DNA of 64,000 nt from Echinarachnius parma (GCA_037951105.1 JBAMJV010003816.1:1-64000); one strand, 5' to 3'. Counted from the stretch's first letter, positions 21,526 through 32,225 are shown. Translations and numbers: made by a program. Notes: generated by a model not told the origin, from the letters alone.

Positions 21526-22512
21526 CCAGTGTAATTCACTGCACCAGAGAATTGTGTGCCATAACAATAAAAACATAATGATGACAACAAACTAATGAGT
21601 GTTTGCATATAGCGTGCCCCCCCCCCCCACAAATAATTATAACAAATACAGTGGGAGCAGTTGATGGGGGCCCCATTGGTTGGCAGAGGGAGCTACCTAT
21701 TAAATCTATCTATGGTAACTACAATATATATTGGCAAATTCTTACAAGGGGAAGGGGGCTCTGCCCCCATTTCACCCTTGCCCCAGCCCCCAGCTTCTGA
21801 CCACCACTGAGCCCTGACCATCGCTGAGCTTTGTCCATGTCGGACTATCATCTCTTATCTGTTCCCATCCATAGTTGTGGCAATTCGTTGAGAGCTCCTC
21901 TTTTTTTTTTTCATTCTGACTTTGAAAAAAAAAACGGTTTAAACTCTTGTTTGTCTCTTTGTTTTTGTTTTTTCACCCTCTGGCATTACAGCATATTTCT
22001 ATTATCAATATTTCTTCAAGACTCTTCTCGTTCATTGTTTTTATGCCTGCTAGGCACGATGGCATGGATTTCCGAGGCAGAATCCTGTGCCAATATTATT
22101 TTAGTCTTATAGCAAAAGTCAGCCTAACCTCAAGCTGGAAGATGGACATCGCTGATGAAACGAACAGGGGGAGTCCCCTACCTCAACCCTTCAATCAAGG
22201 GAGGGGTGAGAGGATCTGTGGAACCTCGTTTTAAAGAGCTATGATATAAAAAAGCCCTCTTATAAGAAGGTCATTTTGCTGGTCTGAGCTCTTTTCTTTC
22301 TATTGTTTTTCCCTGATATAGCACAATTTTCATGGTAACAATCTCCTTGTTCTAACGAGGCTCCACTGTGGTTTCTACAAGACATCTTTCTATCCTTCTG
22401 GCTTTCAAGATAATTTTAAACAAATAAATCTAGTGCTTTAAATGTAAGACTTTAATGTTACATCTTTTTTTTCTTGTACTTCCTAAAAATTTGCATTTAA
22501 CTAATTGGCGCT

Positions 22513-23062
22513 TTAAAGGGATCTAGTAACTTTGTTGACATGTGCAAAAAGTGATGAATGGTTGATGCAATGTATATTGTTGTTATCTCATATGTCCACA
22601 AGGTATTGTGTGAAAATTTCAAGTCAAATGGACATTGTATGGCCAAGTAATGAGCGAAAATGCAAAGTGATATTCAGTAACTCACTGCACTCACTTTGTA
22701 CATATGGAAGAAAAACTCGCCCGGAGTTTTTCTTATCTGAATACTTCAATCATACATATCTTTGTAACGAAACGGAAATTTGAAAAACCGAAACCTGTCC
22801 CGTGATTTTATTGTTACCGTATTTGCTGGTGTATAAACCGCACCTTTTTTCAAAAAAAAAAAAAAAAAAAAAAAGGGGTGCGGTTAATACACGACTGTAT
22901 TAGCCACATTTTTTTTTTTTTTTTTTTTAGGGGTGCGGTTAATACACCGGAGCGGTTAATACACCGACAAATACGGTAATACGAATACAACAAGGTATAA
23001 GGGAACCGCTAGAATTACAATTTTATTTTGAGGATTTGGACAATGTTACTAAGTCCCTTTAA
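22513..23062 (-). mobile_element. TTAA-1 element carrying a nested TA element
   Basis: TTAAAGGGATCTAGTAACTTT at the left and AATGTTACTAAGTCCCTTTAA at the right, reverse orientation. It is 550 bp because a 160-bp TA-flanked element (22817-22976) is inserted between ttttattgtta and atacgaatac. Removing the insertion gives the usual ~388 bp. Confidence 0.92.
22817..22976. mobile_element. CCGTATTTG element, copy 1, nested
   Basis: CCGTATTTGCTGGTGTATAA at the left and caccgaCAAATACGG at the right, flanked by TA (22815-22816, 22977-22978). The interior alternates ggtgcggttaatacac blocks with long A and T homopolymers (A run near 22851-22874, T run near 22911-22929), so the A-run and T-run can also pair. 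The copies at 39179 and 48164 share the ends. Confidence 0.9.
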
Positions 23063-23175
23063 GATTAAGACTTAGCCTCAGATAGAAGATTGGCATTGCT
23101 GATGAAACGAACTGGGGGGACTCCCCTACCTCGACCCACAATCATCTGAAAAGGTGAGAGGATCTGCGTAGTGTT

Positions 23176-24320
23176 TGCTTAAGTTATGCTATGGTTTCTA
23201 TATTGATTGCCAAAGTGTGACCCTCACACAGAGCTCTATTTGTTGCCATGGTTAATTGTTCTAAACAATGTCAGGCAAGCCTGAAATGTTATGACCTTGT
23301 GGTTGCTAAGAAGACAAGTCGTCCAGCTCCAACCCACTGCCAATGCCAAAAGGAAAAGACAAGTTGTTTATATAAAACCATTACTATGTACTAACAAAAT
23401 CATGTGACATTAACGGCTCTTCAAGAGTAAGATGCAACTTTTTTTGTGTGTGTGTATGTGTGTGTACTTCCTTCTCTGTATGACTGATTATAAAAAGTAT
23501 CTATAGCAAGAATATTCTGACAGATCATGTTTCTAAACTTTCTCACATCACACTCTTCCTGGCATGTATTACAAGAGGGACAGCCCCTTCCCAAACCCTC
23601 AGACTTTATCTCGAATCATCCTGAAACGTCAGTTCATGGTACTAGAGTTGTGATATTCATTGCATGGATATGAAGCACGTACTACAAAAAGCTAAAAATG
23701 TTCTGCAATAAATACAGTGCTCCAGTATCTAGGCAGGGCTCTTCCGCTTTTTATCTCAGACATATCAGATAGACTCCCATCATAGGCTTGTGTGTTGTAC
23801 ATGTAGATCCTAATTTTGTTGGTGGCAAAGAATTTCTAGTTTTAAGAGTTTTAAAGTGGCCACATTTAATGTCTGGTGGCCATTAGCATGCCATGATTGG
23901 TCTAAATATTGTACTGCTGTTGAATAAACAGTATAATATAACAGAAGATTTTTTTTTAATGGATTTTGATTTTTCAAATGTCTCCCTTACCCTTACTATG
24001 GAGATATTTAAGATTGAACTGCAAAGCATTCAGGAATGCTTTGCGATTGTAGCCAAAGTATCCGATTTTGGATACTTTGATCGTCCATACAATGCAGTAT
24101 CCAAATTTGGAAACTTTGCGCGAATGATCAGGCCAAATGTGGTATTACATGTAAAACGTTGTTCTTTTTCTACAAAAATATCACACATCATTCAGAAAAA
24201 TCCTGCAATGCTATTTCCTCGGTGTATGACTGACGTCCCAAATACCACTTTTGGAAGAATCTTACAAATATAATGGATCACTTTAACCTGTACCTTGAAA
24301 GACAGGGACTCCCCCTTCCC
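23176..24320. other. No supported gene
   Basis: AT-rich sequence with a gtgtgtgtatgtgtgtgt run near 23445-23465. A 126-codon frame at 23893 has no recognised domain; it spans a small mirrored block around aagtatccgattttggatac. I see no element here. Confidence 0.5.
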
Positions 24321-24537
24321 TAACCCTCTATATTATTTTTGCAAGATCATCTGCAAATGACTTCTTATAATAATTCCCCCACATCTTGATCTACCAGCTA
24401 AGAATATGCATCTGATGACAAATTTCTGTCCCCAAGTACTGTAATCATGGACCCTATCATGGGCGTCGATCTGTCATTGATACCCATTCATCAGGGGGGG
24501 ATGATCTATTCATTCATCCCCCCCTGATGAATAGGTA

Positions 24538-25575
24538 TTAAGCCTGAGTCATGTCGGAATTTTTTTGTTCCGGAATCCGCCGGTGTTGTGCCGGTCGGAA
24601 TCCGGTATTCCGATAAAAAAAAACCTGCCAATGAATGATACAGAACGAACACGCACTAGAAGGTCTGCCATAGCTTCGGCAGCGCAGGCAAGCCCCGCGC
24701 TGCGAGACAGGCCAACTCAACTGCCTTGACCTTGCATTTTTCAAGTTGCACTCTTAAAAAGTGCCGAAAAGGAACGAAAATGTAAGATTATTACGATTAA
24801 GATCGCACCTATTCTAGACTCTTATTTTACTTATACGAGAACAATTACCTGCAAAATCAAACAGCAACAAAAAAAAATGCGCTGATTATATCTCGAACAT
24901 TTTCTAACTCCTCAAACCTGCATGTGTAACTGAAGCTTACATCATATATGCATATCAGTACAACGACACGAATAAGACACTTCACTTGTATACTTTGCGT
25001 GCAGCTTATCGGGTCTTTTTTCTTACGCGAGATATCCATCCGCCGGGAATTGGGGAATTCCCCAATTCCCGGCGGATGGATATCTCGCGTAAGAAATGAG
25101 ACCCATAACCTGCAAGCAAAGTATACGGGTGATATGGCGGGCTGTACCGATAGAGGGCGGACTGGATGTCAACGTTTGAGAATCGTTTAATCCATGTGCA
25201 GTATTACGTACATGGGTGACATGGTACGGCGCAGCTCTGAGTGATAGCAGCTAGCTAGCTGCGGGGCCGGGGCGCGCCGGGGTAGCTAGTCTACGACGTC
25301 GATCGTATGCCGTACTCGCCGCACCGCGCGCTAGATCGGCTGTCATAATAAACGCAGCGGATTTCTTGTCGTTGTAAGTTGCATTCGACATCGTCTTTCT
25401 TGTACTTTTTTGTCATTTGTTTTCGTCTGATAGTTTTCTACTACAAAATATGAATTTTTGAGGAAAAAGAGGTTTTCCGCGATTTTCATCGGAATACCGG
25501 AATGGAGAAAACTAAACCGGAACACGCACACACCGGACGGATTCCGGTATTCCGTCCGTTCCGACCCAGGCTTAA
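24538..25575. mobile_element. TTAA-7 GC-rich element with long internal palindrome
   Basis: TTAAGCCTGAGTCATGTCGG at the left; CCGACCCAGGCTTAA at the right. Subterminal inverted words include gttccggaatccgccggtgt against caccggacggattcc, and ccggtattccgat against atcggaataccgg. The interior is GC- and CpG-rich at 25200-25340. It contains a perfect 76-bp palindrome at 25020-25095. About 1 kb, with no coding frame of note. Confidence 0.8.
25020..25095. repeat. Perfect 76-bp palindrome, no spacer
   Basis: The 38-nt arm beginning TTCTTACGCGAGATATCCAT and ending GGAATTGGGGAA is followed at once by its exact reverse complement. The imperfect arm continues outward: gtatactttgcgtgcag and gggtct on the left against agaccc and ctgcaagcaaagtatac on the right, for a total span of roughly 24990-25127. 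It can extrude as a cruciform and is unstable in many cloning hosts. Confidence 0.97.
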
Positions 25576-25753
25576 TAGGTATTACGTAAGTATCGACGCC
25601 CATGGACCCTATAGTTGTATAAAGTACATCTCATCTCTTGAGTCTATACTCTCAAAGACAAAGTAAATAATCAAATTGCTGATTATAAAACTCACTGTCT
25701 AATCTAACCACCTATTTGCAAGATCATCTGCAAACGACTTCTTGTAACTTATA

Positions 25754-26190
25754 CCGCTTTCAAGCTGCACTACTTTTCATCGGATGCGTCCGGACGCATC
25801 CGGACGCATCCGATGAAATGGCCACTATGAATGTTACAGAGGAGAAATAGCCGATAGAATAGCCGATGAAAAGAAGAGAAATAGGCGATTAAATTCTCCT
25901 GCTCAACAGCAGGAGAAATTCTCTTTCTATCGGTGTCACTCTGATGAAACAGGCACTATGAATTGGTTCGGGGGGAAAAACGGGAGAAAATACCGATGAA
26001 AATGGTCAAAGGTCGTTATCTTGTGCGCCAATCCACGTTATAAAAGCTAGCAAGCGATTGCGCAATAATTCTTCACTTCAGGCCGGTGCTTGCACACGGC
26101 GATTAAGGGAAGCAGCGATTTCACCGTTGTTTACATTTATAAGGGAAATTCTATCGGTATTTTCATCAGTGAAGTGCAGCTTGAAAGCGG
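25754..26190. mobile_element. TA-flanked TIR element (CCGCTTTCAAG type)
   Basis: CCGCTTTCAAGCTGCACT at the left is exactly inverted as AGTGCAGCTTGAAAGCGG at the right, flanked by TA on both sides. The interior has repeated tagccgatagaatagccgat words, a 42-bp palindrome at 25776 and a smaller one at 25893-25920 (ctcctgctcaacagcaggag). About 437 bp, no coding capacity. Confidence 0.9.
25776..25817. repeat. 42-bp palindrome with 6-bp centre
   Basis: TTCATCGGATGCGTCCGG, then acgcat, then CCGGACGCATCCGATGAA: 18-bp perfect arms. The sequence can also be read as three overlapping cgcatccgga words, so slippage may have built it. Confidence 0.95.
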
Positions 26191-26605
26191 TATTAGGCAC
26201 ATGGCAAATTTCTGTCCTCAATACGGTTATTAATTTTAAACATGTGGATCTCATCTTTCAAGCGATCAAGTCTACAATCTCAAAGTAATTCATCAAAAAT
26301 GGTAGACAAAAAATTGAAATTGCCGATTATAAAACTCATTGTCTGATTATGGATTATTGTCTGATTAAAACTCCCAAATGTCCTATAGTCTATATATAGG
26401 GTATCACAATCACATTTCAATTTCAGAAGAGATTCTTATATATTTAAAAGGAGGTCGGGTGATGAAAATAACTCCTTACAAATTTGTTTCCTCACTATTC
26501 GGTGTCGCAATGCTTGATTCAACGCGAGATCAACTGTACGATTGTACAGGCCTATAAATAAATCTAAACGTGTATTGCCTACAAATGTACAATATGGCAG
26601 AGGAA

Positions 26606-26983
26606 TTAAAGGGAGTAACATTATCCAAATCCACAAAACTTCATTAGAAATCTAGTGGCTCCCTCATACCTCGTTGTATATAAGCATGGGACAGGTTTTT
26701 AAATTTTTATTTCCCTTTCATTAGAAAGATATTTACGATTGAAGTGTTTGGAATTTATAACTCTCCACTGGATAGTCATAACTGTGTACAAAATCAATGC
26801 AATGAGTAAGCAAATATCACTTTGCTTTTTTGCTCATTACTCGGCCATATAACATCCATTTAACATGATTTTTTTTCACACAATACTCAGAGGACATATA
26901 CCAGATCATAAAGCTACACATTATACCAACGTACCATTCATCGCTTTCCGCAAATGCCAACAAAGTTACTAGCTCCCTTTTAA
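26606..26983 (+). mobile_element. TTAA-1 element
   Basis: TTAAAGGGAGTAACATTATCC at the left (a CTA deletion in the TIR) and AAAGTTACTAGCTCCCTTTTAA at the right. 378 bp with the full set of family blocks. Confidence 0.9.
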
Positions 26984-27385
26984 AAAAACATGAAGAATCC
27001 GAAGATTGATTGCAAAGTTGCATTACAGCCAAAAACGCACCTGCCCAGGTGTGAAGCTCATTTCCGTCGGACTCTTACAATTTGAAATAGTCAGACGAAT
27101 TGGATTCCAGCCAGTCAGCCACATTTCCCAGGAGAAGTAAGTCTTTTAATGAACATTATAACCCAGTACTACTACATTATCATGTTTAAAGGGAGAGTAT
27201 AGATCTGGTTTAGCGGGTGATCTTTTGTTATTAAATGTTTATTTTTTAAAAGAGGTCACATTTAACTATTTTTTTACTGTCTGCATAGCGACTTCTTGAG
27301 TGAACAACTACCATTAAAAATTTCAAATAAAAGAAGACTCGCAAGTAAGACATTATGGTTTCTTTCTATAGTTCAAGCTTGATAG
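26984..27385. other. No gene; possible lone TTAA-type end
   Basis: atgTTAAAGGGAGAGTATAG at 27187 looks like the left end of another TTAA element, but no matching right end is seen before 27400. Nothing else is recognised. Confidence 0.4.
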
Positions 27386-27393
27386 AATGATTT

Positions 27394-27440
27394 CACATCA
27401 CATCACATCACATCACATCACATCACATCACATCACATCA
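27394..27440 (+). repeat. CATCA pentanucleotide microsatellite
   Basis: About nine CATCA units. Its position at the 3-prime end of the truncated RT fragment suggests it is the element's tail and not an independent microsatellite. Confidence 0.95.
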
Positions 27441-27522
27441 GGGTACGGAAAAGAAGGATGACTCCTGTAGACTTTCCGGTCTTCTCTACATTGATTGTTG
27501 CTACTGTACGTCTATTATAAAT

Positions 27523-27717
27523 TCAGTTGCGCATGCATTGAGGATCGGCTGTTTTGAATCTTTGATTCCACCAATGTTTATCCAAAAGATTTTTAAAATT
27601 ATCAACAGTTTTTGCTTCAACGACTTTCTCTGGCAAGCTATTCCAGTCTGATACCACCCTCTGACTAAAAGATTTACTTCTGATGTCCAATCTTGATCTC
27701 TCCTTATATTGATTCAA
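27523..27717 (-). pseudogene. Reverse transcriptase C-terminal remnant
   Basis: A 64-residue frame contains LDIRSKSFSQRVVSDWNSLP followed by EKVVEAKTVDNFKNLLDKHW. This R-x-x-FSQRVV-x-x-WNSLP-x-x-VV-x-A-x-x-VD-x-FK-x-x-LD-x-x pattern is the usual extreme C terminus of non-LTR retrotransposon RT proteins, downstream of the polymerase domain. The frame ends PQCMRN then stop. Nothing upstream encodes the catalytic motifs, so it is a 5-prime truncated, dead copy. It might also be a terminal exon of a domesticated RT, but nothing here supports that. Confidence 0.75.
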
Positions 27718-27790
27718 AACTAATCAGTCTTCTGAAAGTTATTCATTAACTTTGTCACATTCAACCAAAACCACTTAGAGCTTTCACATT

Positions 27791-28085
27791 TCTTTTACTT
27801 GGACCTTGTTGTTTTCCTTATACGGTAACAGAACAATAAAATGGGATTTCATTTCATTAATGTTTCCCTAATTATGGATATAAATGATTTTAATGTTCCA
27901 GAAACAATTGTAAAGCCAACTGTATGTAGGTTATCAATTCTGAGAAAAATTTTCACTTTTTCGAGTAAACAGTATTCTTTTTTTAGAATTTATATTGGTA
28001 TATGATTGAAGTCTCAAATAATTTGGCAAAACCGTATGAAATAAATGGATCAGTTGAATATTGTACAGTACATGGAGCAGGGAAA
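27791..28085. other. No feature recognised
   Basis: AT-rich sequence with no supported feature. Confidence 0.5.
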
Positions 28086-28089
28086 ATGT

Positions 28090-28365
28090 TTTATTTCGGG
28101 GGCTCCCTATCTAATTTTATGGAAGTTTTCGGGGGCTACTTTTCCAACTTTAGGGGGCTACTTTTATCATTTCGGGGACTACAAATTTCCAGGGCTCTTT
28201 TTTTTCAAATTTCAGGGACTACTTTTTAGCTCTAATGCTGTAAGCGATCATCGGATCGATCGGCATTCGATCATAAAAAGTAACCCAATTTTTTTTTTTT
28301 TCGCCCCCGTACTCACATTTTCAGGGGCTCTTTTTGGCGTTTCATGGGCAAATTCGCCCGCCACC
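28090..28365 (+). mobile_element. GGGGCTACTTTT-family element, partly amplified
   Basis: A run of related words: ttcgggggctccctatct, ttcgggggctacttttccaa, tttagggggctacttttatc and ttcggggactacaaatttc, then ttcaggggctctttttggcg and gggcaaattcgcccg. The GGGGGCTACTTTT module is repeated four times, which is not seen in other copies. The overlapping open frames (118 and 75 codons) follow from the repeat. Confidence 0.7.
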
Positions 28366-28649
28366 CCGTGTATTTTTTTCCCTGACATGGAGGGTCTGTA
28401 ACGGCTGCATCTTTTCAGTTCTGTCTAGCCCAGCGGCAATAAATGGATGTAAACATACATGTACTAACATGACCCTGAGTCATCCTTTCATGACAAATGT
28501 TTACCCATACATTAGGAGCACGGTATTTGTATAACTTACATTTAGGTGGTCCAATGGGTTGGGCATCATCAATAGTGTTTCAATTTCAAGGACTGGAATC
28601 TAATGTGGTTCAATTAATAATCAGTGAACATGCATGTTTGCTTGGTCTA

Positions 28650-29062
28650 CACCCATTTGGTCTTCAAGGATGTCTTATTTGGTCCATGGATTATTTCCCA
28701 TGTTTGGTCTACGTCTTATTTGGTCTATATATCTCATTTGGTCTATTACTTTCATTTGGTCTATGTCTCATTTGGTCTCTCTCATTTGGTATGTCTAATT
28801 TGGTCTATATATTGATAGTCTATTTGGTCTATGCTGTCATATTTGGTCTACAGTATGTCTCATTTGGTCTACATGTAAGTCTCATTTGGTCGTCTTATTT
28901 GGTCTAGATGGCTTATTTGGTCTATGTATTATTTGCTCTATGTCTAACATTTGGTCTACAGTGTATGTCTAATTTGGTCTATGTCTCATTTGGTCTATGC
29001 CTCATTTGGTCTATGTCTTATTTGGTCTATGCCTCATTTGGTCTATGTCTCATTCGGTCTTC
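28650..29062 (+). repeat. TTTGGTCTA minisatellite
   Basis: About 22 occurrences of (C/T)ATTTGGTCTA separated by variable 5-20-bp spacers such as tgtctc, tgcctc and tgtctta. The most regular part (28972-29060) has an 18-bp period. The core nonamer is better conserved than the spacers. Open frames here read as leucine/valine/tyrosine-rich chance peptides. Confidence 0.9.
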
Positions 29063-29184
29063 AACTATATGACTGAAACTTGAACCATTTCCCAAACTCC
29101 AAACTTGATTCCCAGCTCAGAAATTACCTTAAAGTACATGTACCTTCAAATAGCACTCTCAAAGTTGCAGGGGAAAAAAATAAC

Positions 29185-29425
29185 ACAAATTTTTCGGGGA
29201 CTACTTTTCAAGGTTGCCTGCATGAGTATAGCACTCTAAAATCAGTTTTGCATGAACGCTATGGGATGCAAATTTACAGGGACTCTTTTATGATTGTCTG
29301 GGGCTCTTTTGGAGCATTTCGGGGGGCCAAATCATCCTCAGCCCCTTTTTTTTCACTGGAAAGTTATTCATTGTACTATATGGGATAGTACGTACAACGT
29401 ATGGGGGCGAAATCACCCCCAAATT
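29185..29425 (+). mobile_element. GGGGCTACTTTT-family element
   Basis: ttttcggggactacttttca, ggttgcctgcatgagtatag, acgctatgggatgcaaattt, ctggggctcttttggagcat and ttcggggggccaaatcatcc, then a second fragment, gggggcgaaatcaccccc, at 29403-29420. Confidence 0.65.
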
Positions 29426-30157
29426 CCCATTAATTATTTTTTTCTTTCTTGAAAGCAGTGTTCAAGTTCAAATTCTGTGTGCGTCATGCATTGTCCACTG
29501 ATATTACACTACACTAGATGTAGACCGCTGGTGGTAATTTGTGGTTTGGAAGCTCCTCGCTCAGGTTACTAGCTTCAGGCAATACCTGTTCCTGGAAATA
29601 TGTGATTCATACATTAAAACTGATGTTGTCACGATATTCACTGCAGTTTGATGATTGCCAGAAGTTTACAAAAGTAAGGTTAAATCTACTGCGCTCTATA
29701 GTCGTTCATACATGCATTGTCATTTCAAGATTTCAACATTTATTAACAATTCTTTATTATCCCATGGGATTCAAATACCATGATCATACCACAAGTTCTG
29801 AGAAAGTTTATTTAGTGTACTTCCTTTTTAGGAATGCTAAATCCTTTGTGAAAAGAATCAATGAATGACAGAAGCAGTATTAAAGAAAGGTTACCATGCA
29901 GTCTCCCAAGATGACAATAATAAACAATGATATTTTCCCACATAAAATTTGTTTGTGAGGGACTAAGGGTTATGATTACCGCAACATTGGCATTCCTAGC
30001 CTTTTTTATTAAGGTTGGCCTTTCCAACGAGTTCAATGCTGAAATGTGCCCTTGGTGGCCGGAAGCAATCTACTCACCATCCTCATAAAGCAATATTAAG
30101 CTCAGACTTGACACATTAACTGCCCTCTGTGGTACCCCGGGATTGTCTTGAGACCAG
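29426..30157. other. No gene or element recognised
   Basis: A 109-codon frame at 29539 has no recognised domain or neighbouring exon signal. No TIR pairs seen. Confidence 0.5.
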
Positions 30158-30159
30158 TA

Positions 30160-30673
30160 CCCCTTGTTCACACACACAATTTTCAGCCCTTAATCATGAC
30201 TTAAGAATCAGCAGCTGACTATAGAATCAGCCTCCCATTAAAAATTTGTGTGTCTGAACGCTTACTAACGAAACGACGTATCACTAGAGATGACTAGCGA
30301 TACGCTGGTTTTATCGTCGTTTCGTACGAGAGCTGACTATAGAATCACGCTTATTCCGTGTGTGAACAACCGTAACTGGCTAATCATGACTAAGTGGGCG
30401 TGGCTTAATGCGAACGTTCGCTCGCACAGCTGCAGAGAGAGAGAGAGCGCAGACAGAAAAAAATGACAACACACTGCGCAGTAACAAACTGCGCACTTAT
30501 ACGATGTTCGGGGGTTTGGCACCATCTGGAAAACAGCTGTTGTTCGATATATGCTCTGTGCATGTGAACGTAGACCAGGTTTGATTTAATCATCACTAAA
30601 GAAACGTCGTATCGCTAGTGATGATTCTATAGAGATGATTAAGGGATGAAATTTTTTGTGTGTGAACACGGGG
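30160..30673. mobile_element. TA-flanked foldback element, copy 2 (514 bp)
   Basis: CCCCTTGTTCACACACACAA at the left and TTTGTGTGTGAACACGGGG at the right, with TA at 30158-30159 and 30674-30675. The core (actgcgcagtaacaaactgc, cgcacttatacgatgtt, gtgggcgtggctta) is the reverse complement of the core of the copy at 2903. An agagagagagag run near 30436 is private to this copy. Together the two copies fix the termini as CCCCGTGTTCACACAC. Confidence 0.88.
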
Positions 30674-30675
30674 TA

Positions 30676-31187
30676 AGAGGGAGACTGTTTAAACCTGTGC
30701 CAAATTGGTTCAGACTCGCGGTGCCATCCTATCATCCGAACGCCTTGCGCACTGTGCTGAAAACACACTGGCTCAATGTTTTACAGTGCACACAACCCAG
30801 TCTATAATTCAAAATGGTGAATTTGCACTTGTAATGAACATCTTCTTTATTTGATGCGTCAAATCCTCACATCAGACACTTAACTTTGTAAAATCATTAT
30901 AATAGAATACAAGGTAATACATACATTTACCTAAATATGAACATCAGTGCTTTGCACGGCGCCTGGTTAGGTTATCGTCATTTACCCCAAAATACATGCA
31001 GGCTACAAGTGTACCAGCAACATACAAGGATTTCATTTCATATTTGAGCCTTGTAGCCAATGCCATATGGGGAAACAATATCACATGACATTCAGCTGTA
31101 ATGAGTTCAATGGCATACAATGTGCAGTATGTGGAGCGGTGAGAGAATAGTTTACATGTACATGGCAACGTGAATGTCATCCGATCG
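30676..31187. other. No feature recognised
   Basis: Unremarkable AT-rich sequence with no supported frame or repeat. Confidence 0.5.
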
Positions 31188-31780
31188 GGCAGATGGAATC
31201 TCCACTTCATAAACAGCATAAATCAATAAGCTATAAAAACCTTGGTGGAAGTTAAGTAGGCCCAAGTGCAGTTGACTTTCAGACAAGTTCAATAGAACAG
31301 ATAAGTTGAATACCCCTTTTAGTTCTATAGGCATATGTTGGTACTAACTGTAAACTAGTTTCTACCACTAGAAGGTGCATTTAAGGCCATATTTAGTTAT
31401 TGTCTAAGTGACTTGGATAAGAAACGAGAGAGAAATGTAGAAATTAGCAATCGTTTCGAAATTGCCACCAATTGTAACAACATTAATGAGCGACTCGCCA
31501 TCTATTTATTACTTGTAGAATATAAATTCACCTATGATTCAGATGCTAGAAATATTGTTTTTTGCTTGTTTTTAAACACATATTCATAAAGGAATATTCA
31601 TAGGTCATGTATTTTAAAATGTTCAATGATCTTTAACAATATTTCATCAGCAGATGGCTTTTCGGCTTCTCCAGTGTATACATGCATGTAGATCATAAAC
31701 AGCATAATTATAAATCAATGGGTGTGCCAGCTGAAAGCATGCCCCCAGTGCAATTGACTTTCAGACAACAATCAATATCC
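31188..31780 (+). repeat. Diverged duplication, ~470 bp apart
   Basis: cagatggaatctccacttca, taaacagcataaatcaata, agtgcagttgactttcagac at 31190-31290 correspond to cagatggcttttcggcttct, taaacagcataattataaat, agtgcaattgactttcagac at 31655-31770. No function is recognised. Confidence 0.6.
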
Positions 31781-32225
31781 ACATTCCATGTCAAATACCA
31801 CAAATACTGTAGACCACATTATTTTGTATCCTATAATGACTGAATTATCATTGTATTCCTACTTGGCATATTGTACAATGTAAACAAAATAAGAACATTT
31901 GTAAATGATATACCACAAACAATCCCAGGAGAGACGTGTGGGGAGGGGGGGGGGGGTTGTCTGTTACTACTTACATGTACCATACTAGCAACTCAAATAT
32001 CCATTTATAAATAGTCACACGTACTGCATAGGTTACAAATAAAAGTCAGCCAAAAAATGATACAAAAGATAACATAACTGCACACACATGCACACACACA
32101 CATCTCTCCTGAAATTTCTAGCGAGCTTGCAGCTTTTCCAGAGTACAGTGTATGCACTAATGAGCGATCACATCACCATGGTTGTACTTACTTATATTGT
32201 CTAAACTGCTAATTGCAAATTTATA
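31781..32225. other. No gene; simple repeats only
   Basis: A 12-G run (31945-31956) and a cacacacatgcacacacaca run near 32080-32102. A further weak copy of the 31.2-31.7 kb unit (gcagcttttccagagtacag) lies near 32130. No gene. Confidence 0.5.

Larger units (their letters stand above)
22120..23175 (+). repeat. Duplicated segment split by a TTAA-1 element
   Basis: gatggacatcgctgatgaaa with cgaacagggggagtccccta and ggtgagaggatctg (22140-22220) recurs as gattggcattgctgatgaaa, cgaactggggggactcccct and ggtgagaggatctg (23085-23170). The TTAA-1 element at 22513-23062 lies between the copies. No coding frame is shared. Confidence 0.65.
24459..25603. mobile_element. Outer inverted repeat enclosing a TTAA element
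   Basis: atgggcgtcgatctgtcatt at the left and agtatcgacgcccatgg at the right are partial inverses, and a ccattcatcaggggggg / cccccctgatgaatagg pair lies just inside the left end (24483-24534). This is probably an older foldback element into which the TTAA-7 element inserted. Its boundaries are approximate. Confidence 0.45.
24320..26360 (+). repeat. ~300-bp repeated unit interrupted by two elements
   Basis: gcaagatcatctgcaaatga with cttcttataa occurs at 24340 and (as aaacgacttcttgtaa) at 25727. caaatttctgtcc with a following tactg or tacgg occurs at 24418 and 26207. ctgattataaaactcactgt occurs near 25680 and 26322. The elements at 24538-25575 and 25754-26190 have inserted in separate units. 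Confidence 0.7.
27394..27790 (-). mobile_element. Truncated non-LTR retrotransposon 3-prime end
   Basis: Read on the minus strand: a reverse-transcriptase C-terminal frame (27717-27523), about 80 bp of 3-prime untranslated sequence, then a pentanucleotide tail (TGATG repeats, 27440-27394). A microsatellite in place of poly-A is typical of CR1/L2/RTE-like non-LTR elements. The 5-prime part, including the RT catalytic region and endonuclease, is absent; the upstream limit near 27790 is uncertain. Confidence 0.7.

Noticed and set aside
21079..21576. Longest open frame in the window (165 codons, minus strand)
   Set aside because: It runs across a GGGGCTACTTTT-family repeat and unique sequence, has no recognisable domain, signal or flanking exon evidence, and its repeat-derived part (RIRPRNAKK-type) also appears in another copy near 62.6 kb.
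28497..28907. 136-codon frame rich in FGL/YLVY words
   Set aside because: It is a translation of the TTTGGTCTA minisatellite and changes frame with spacer length.
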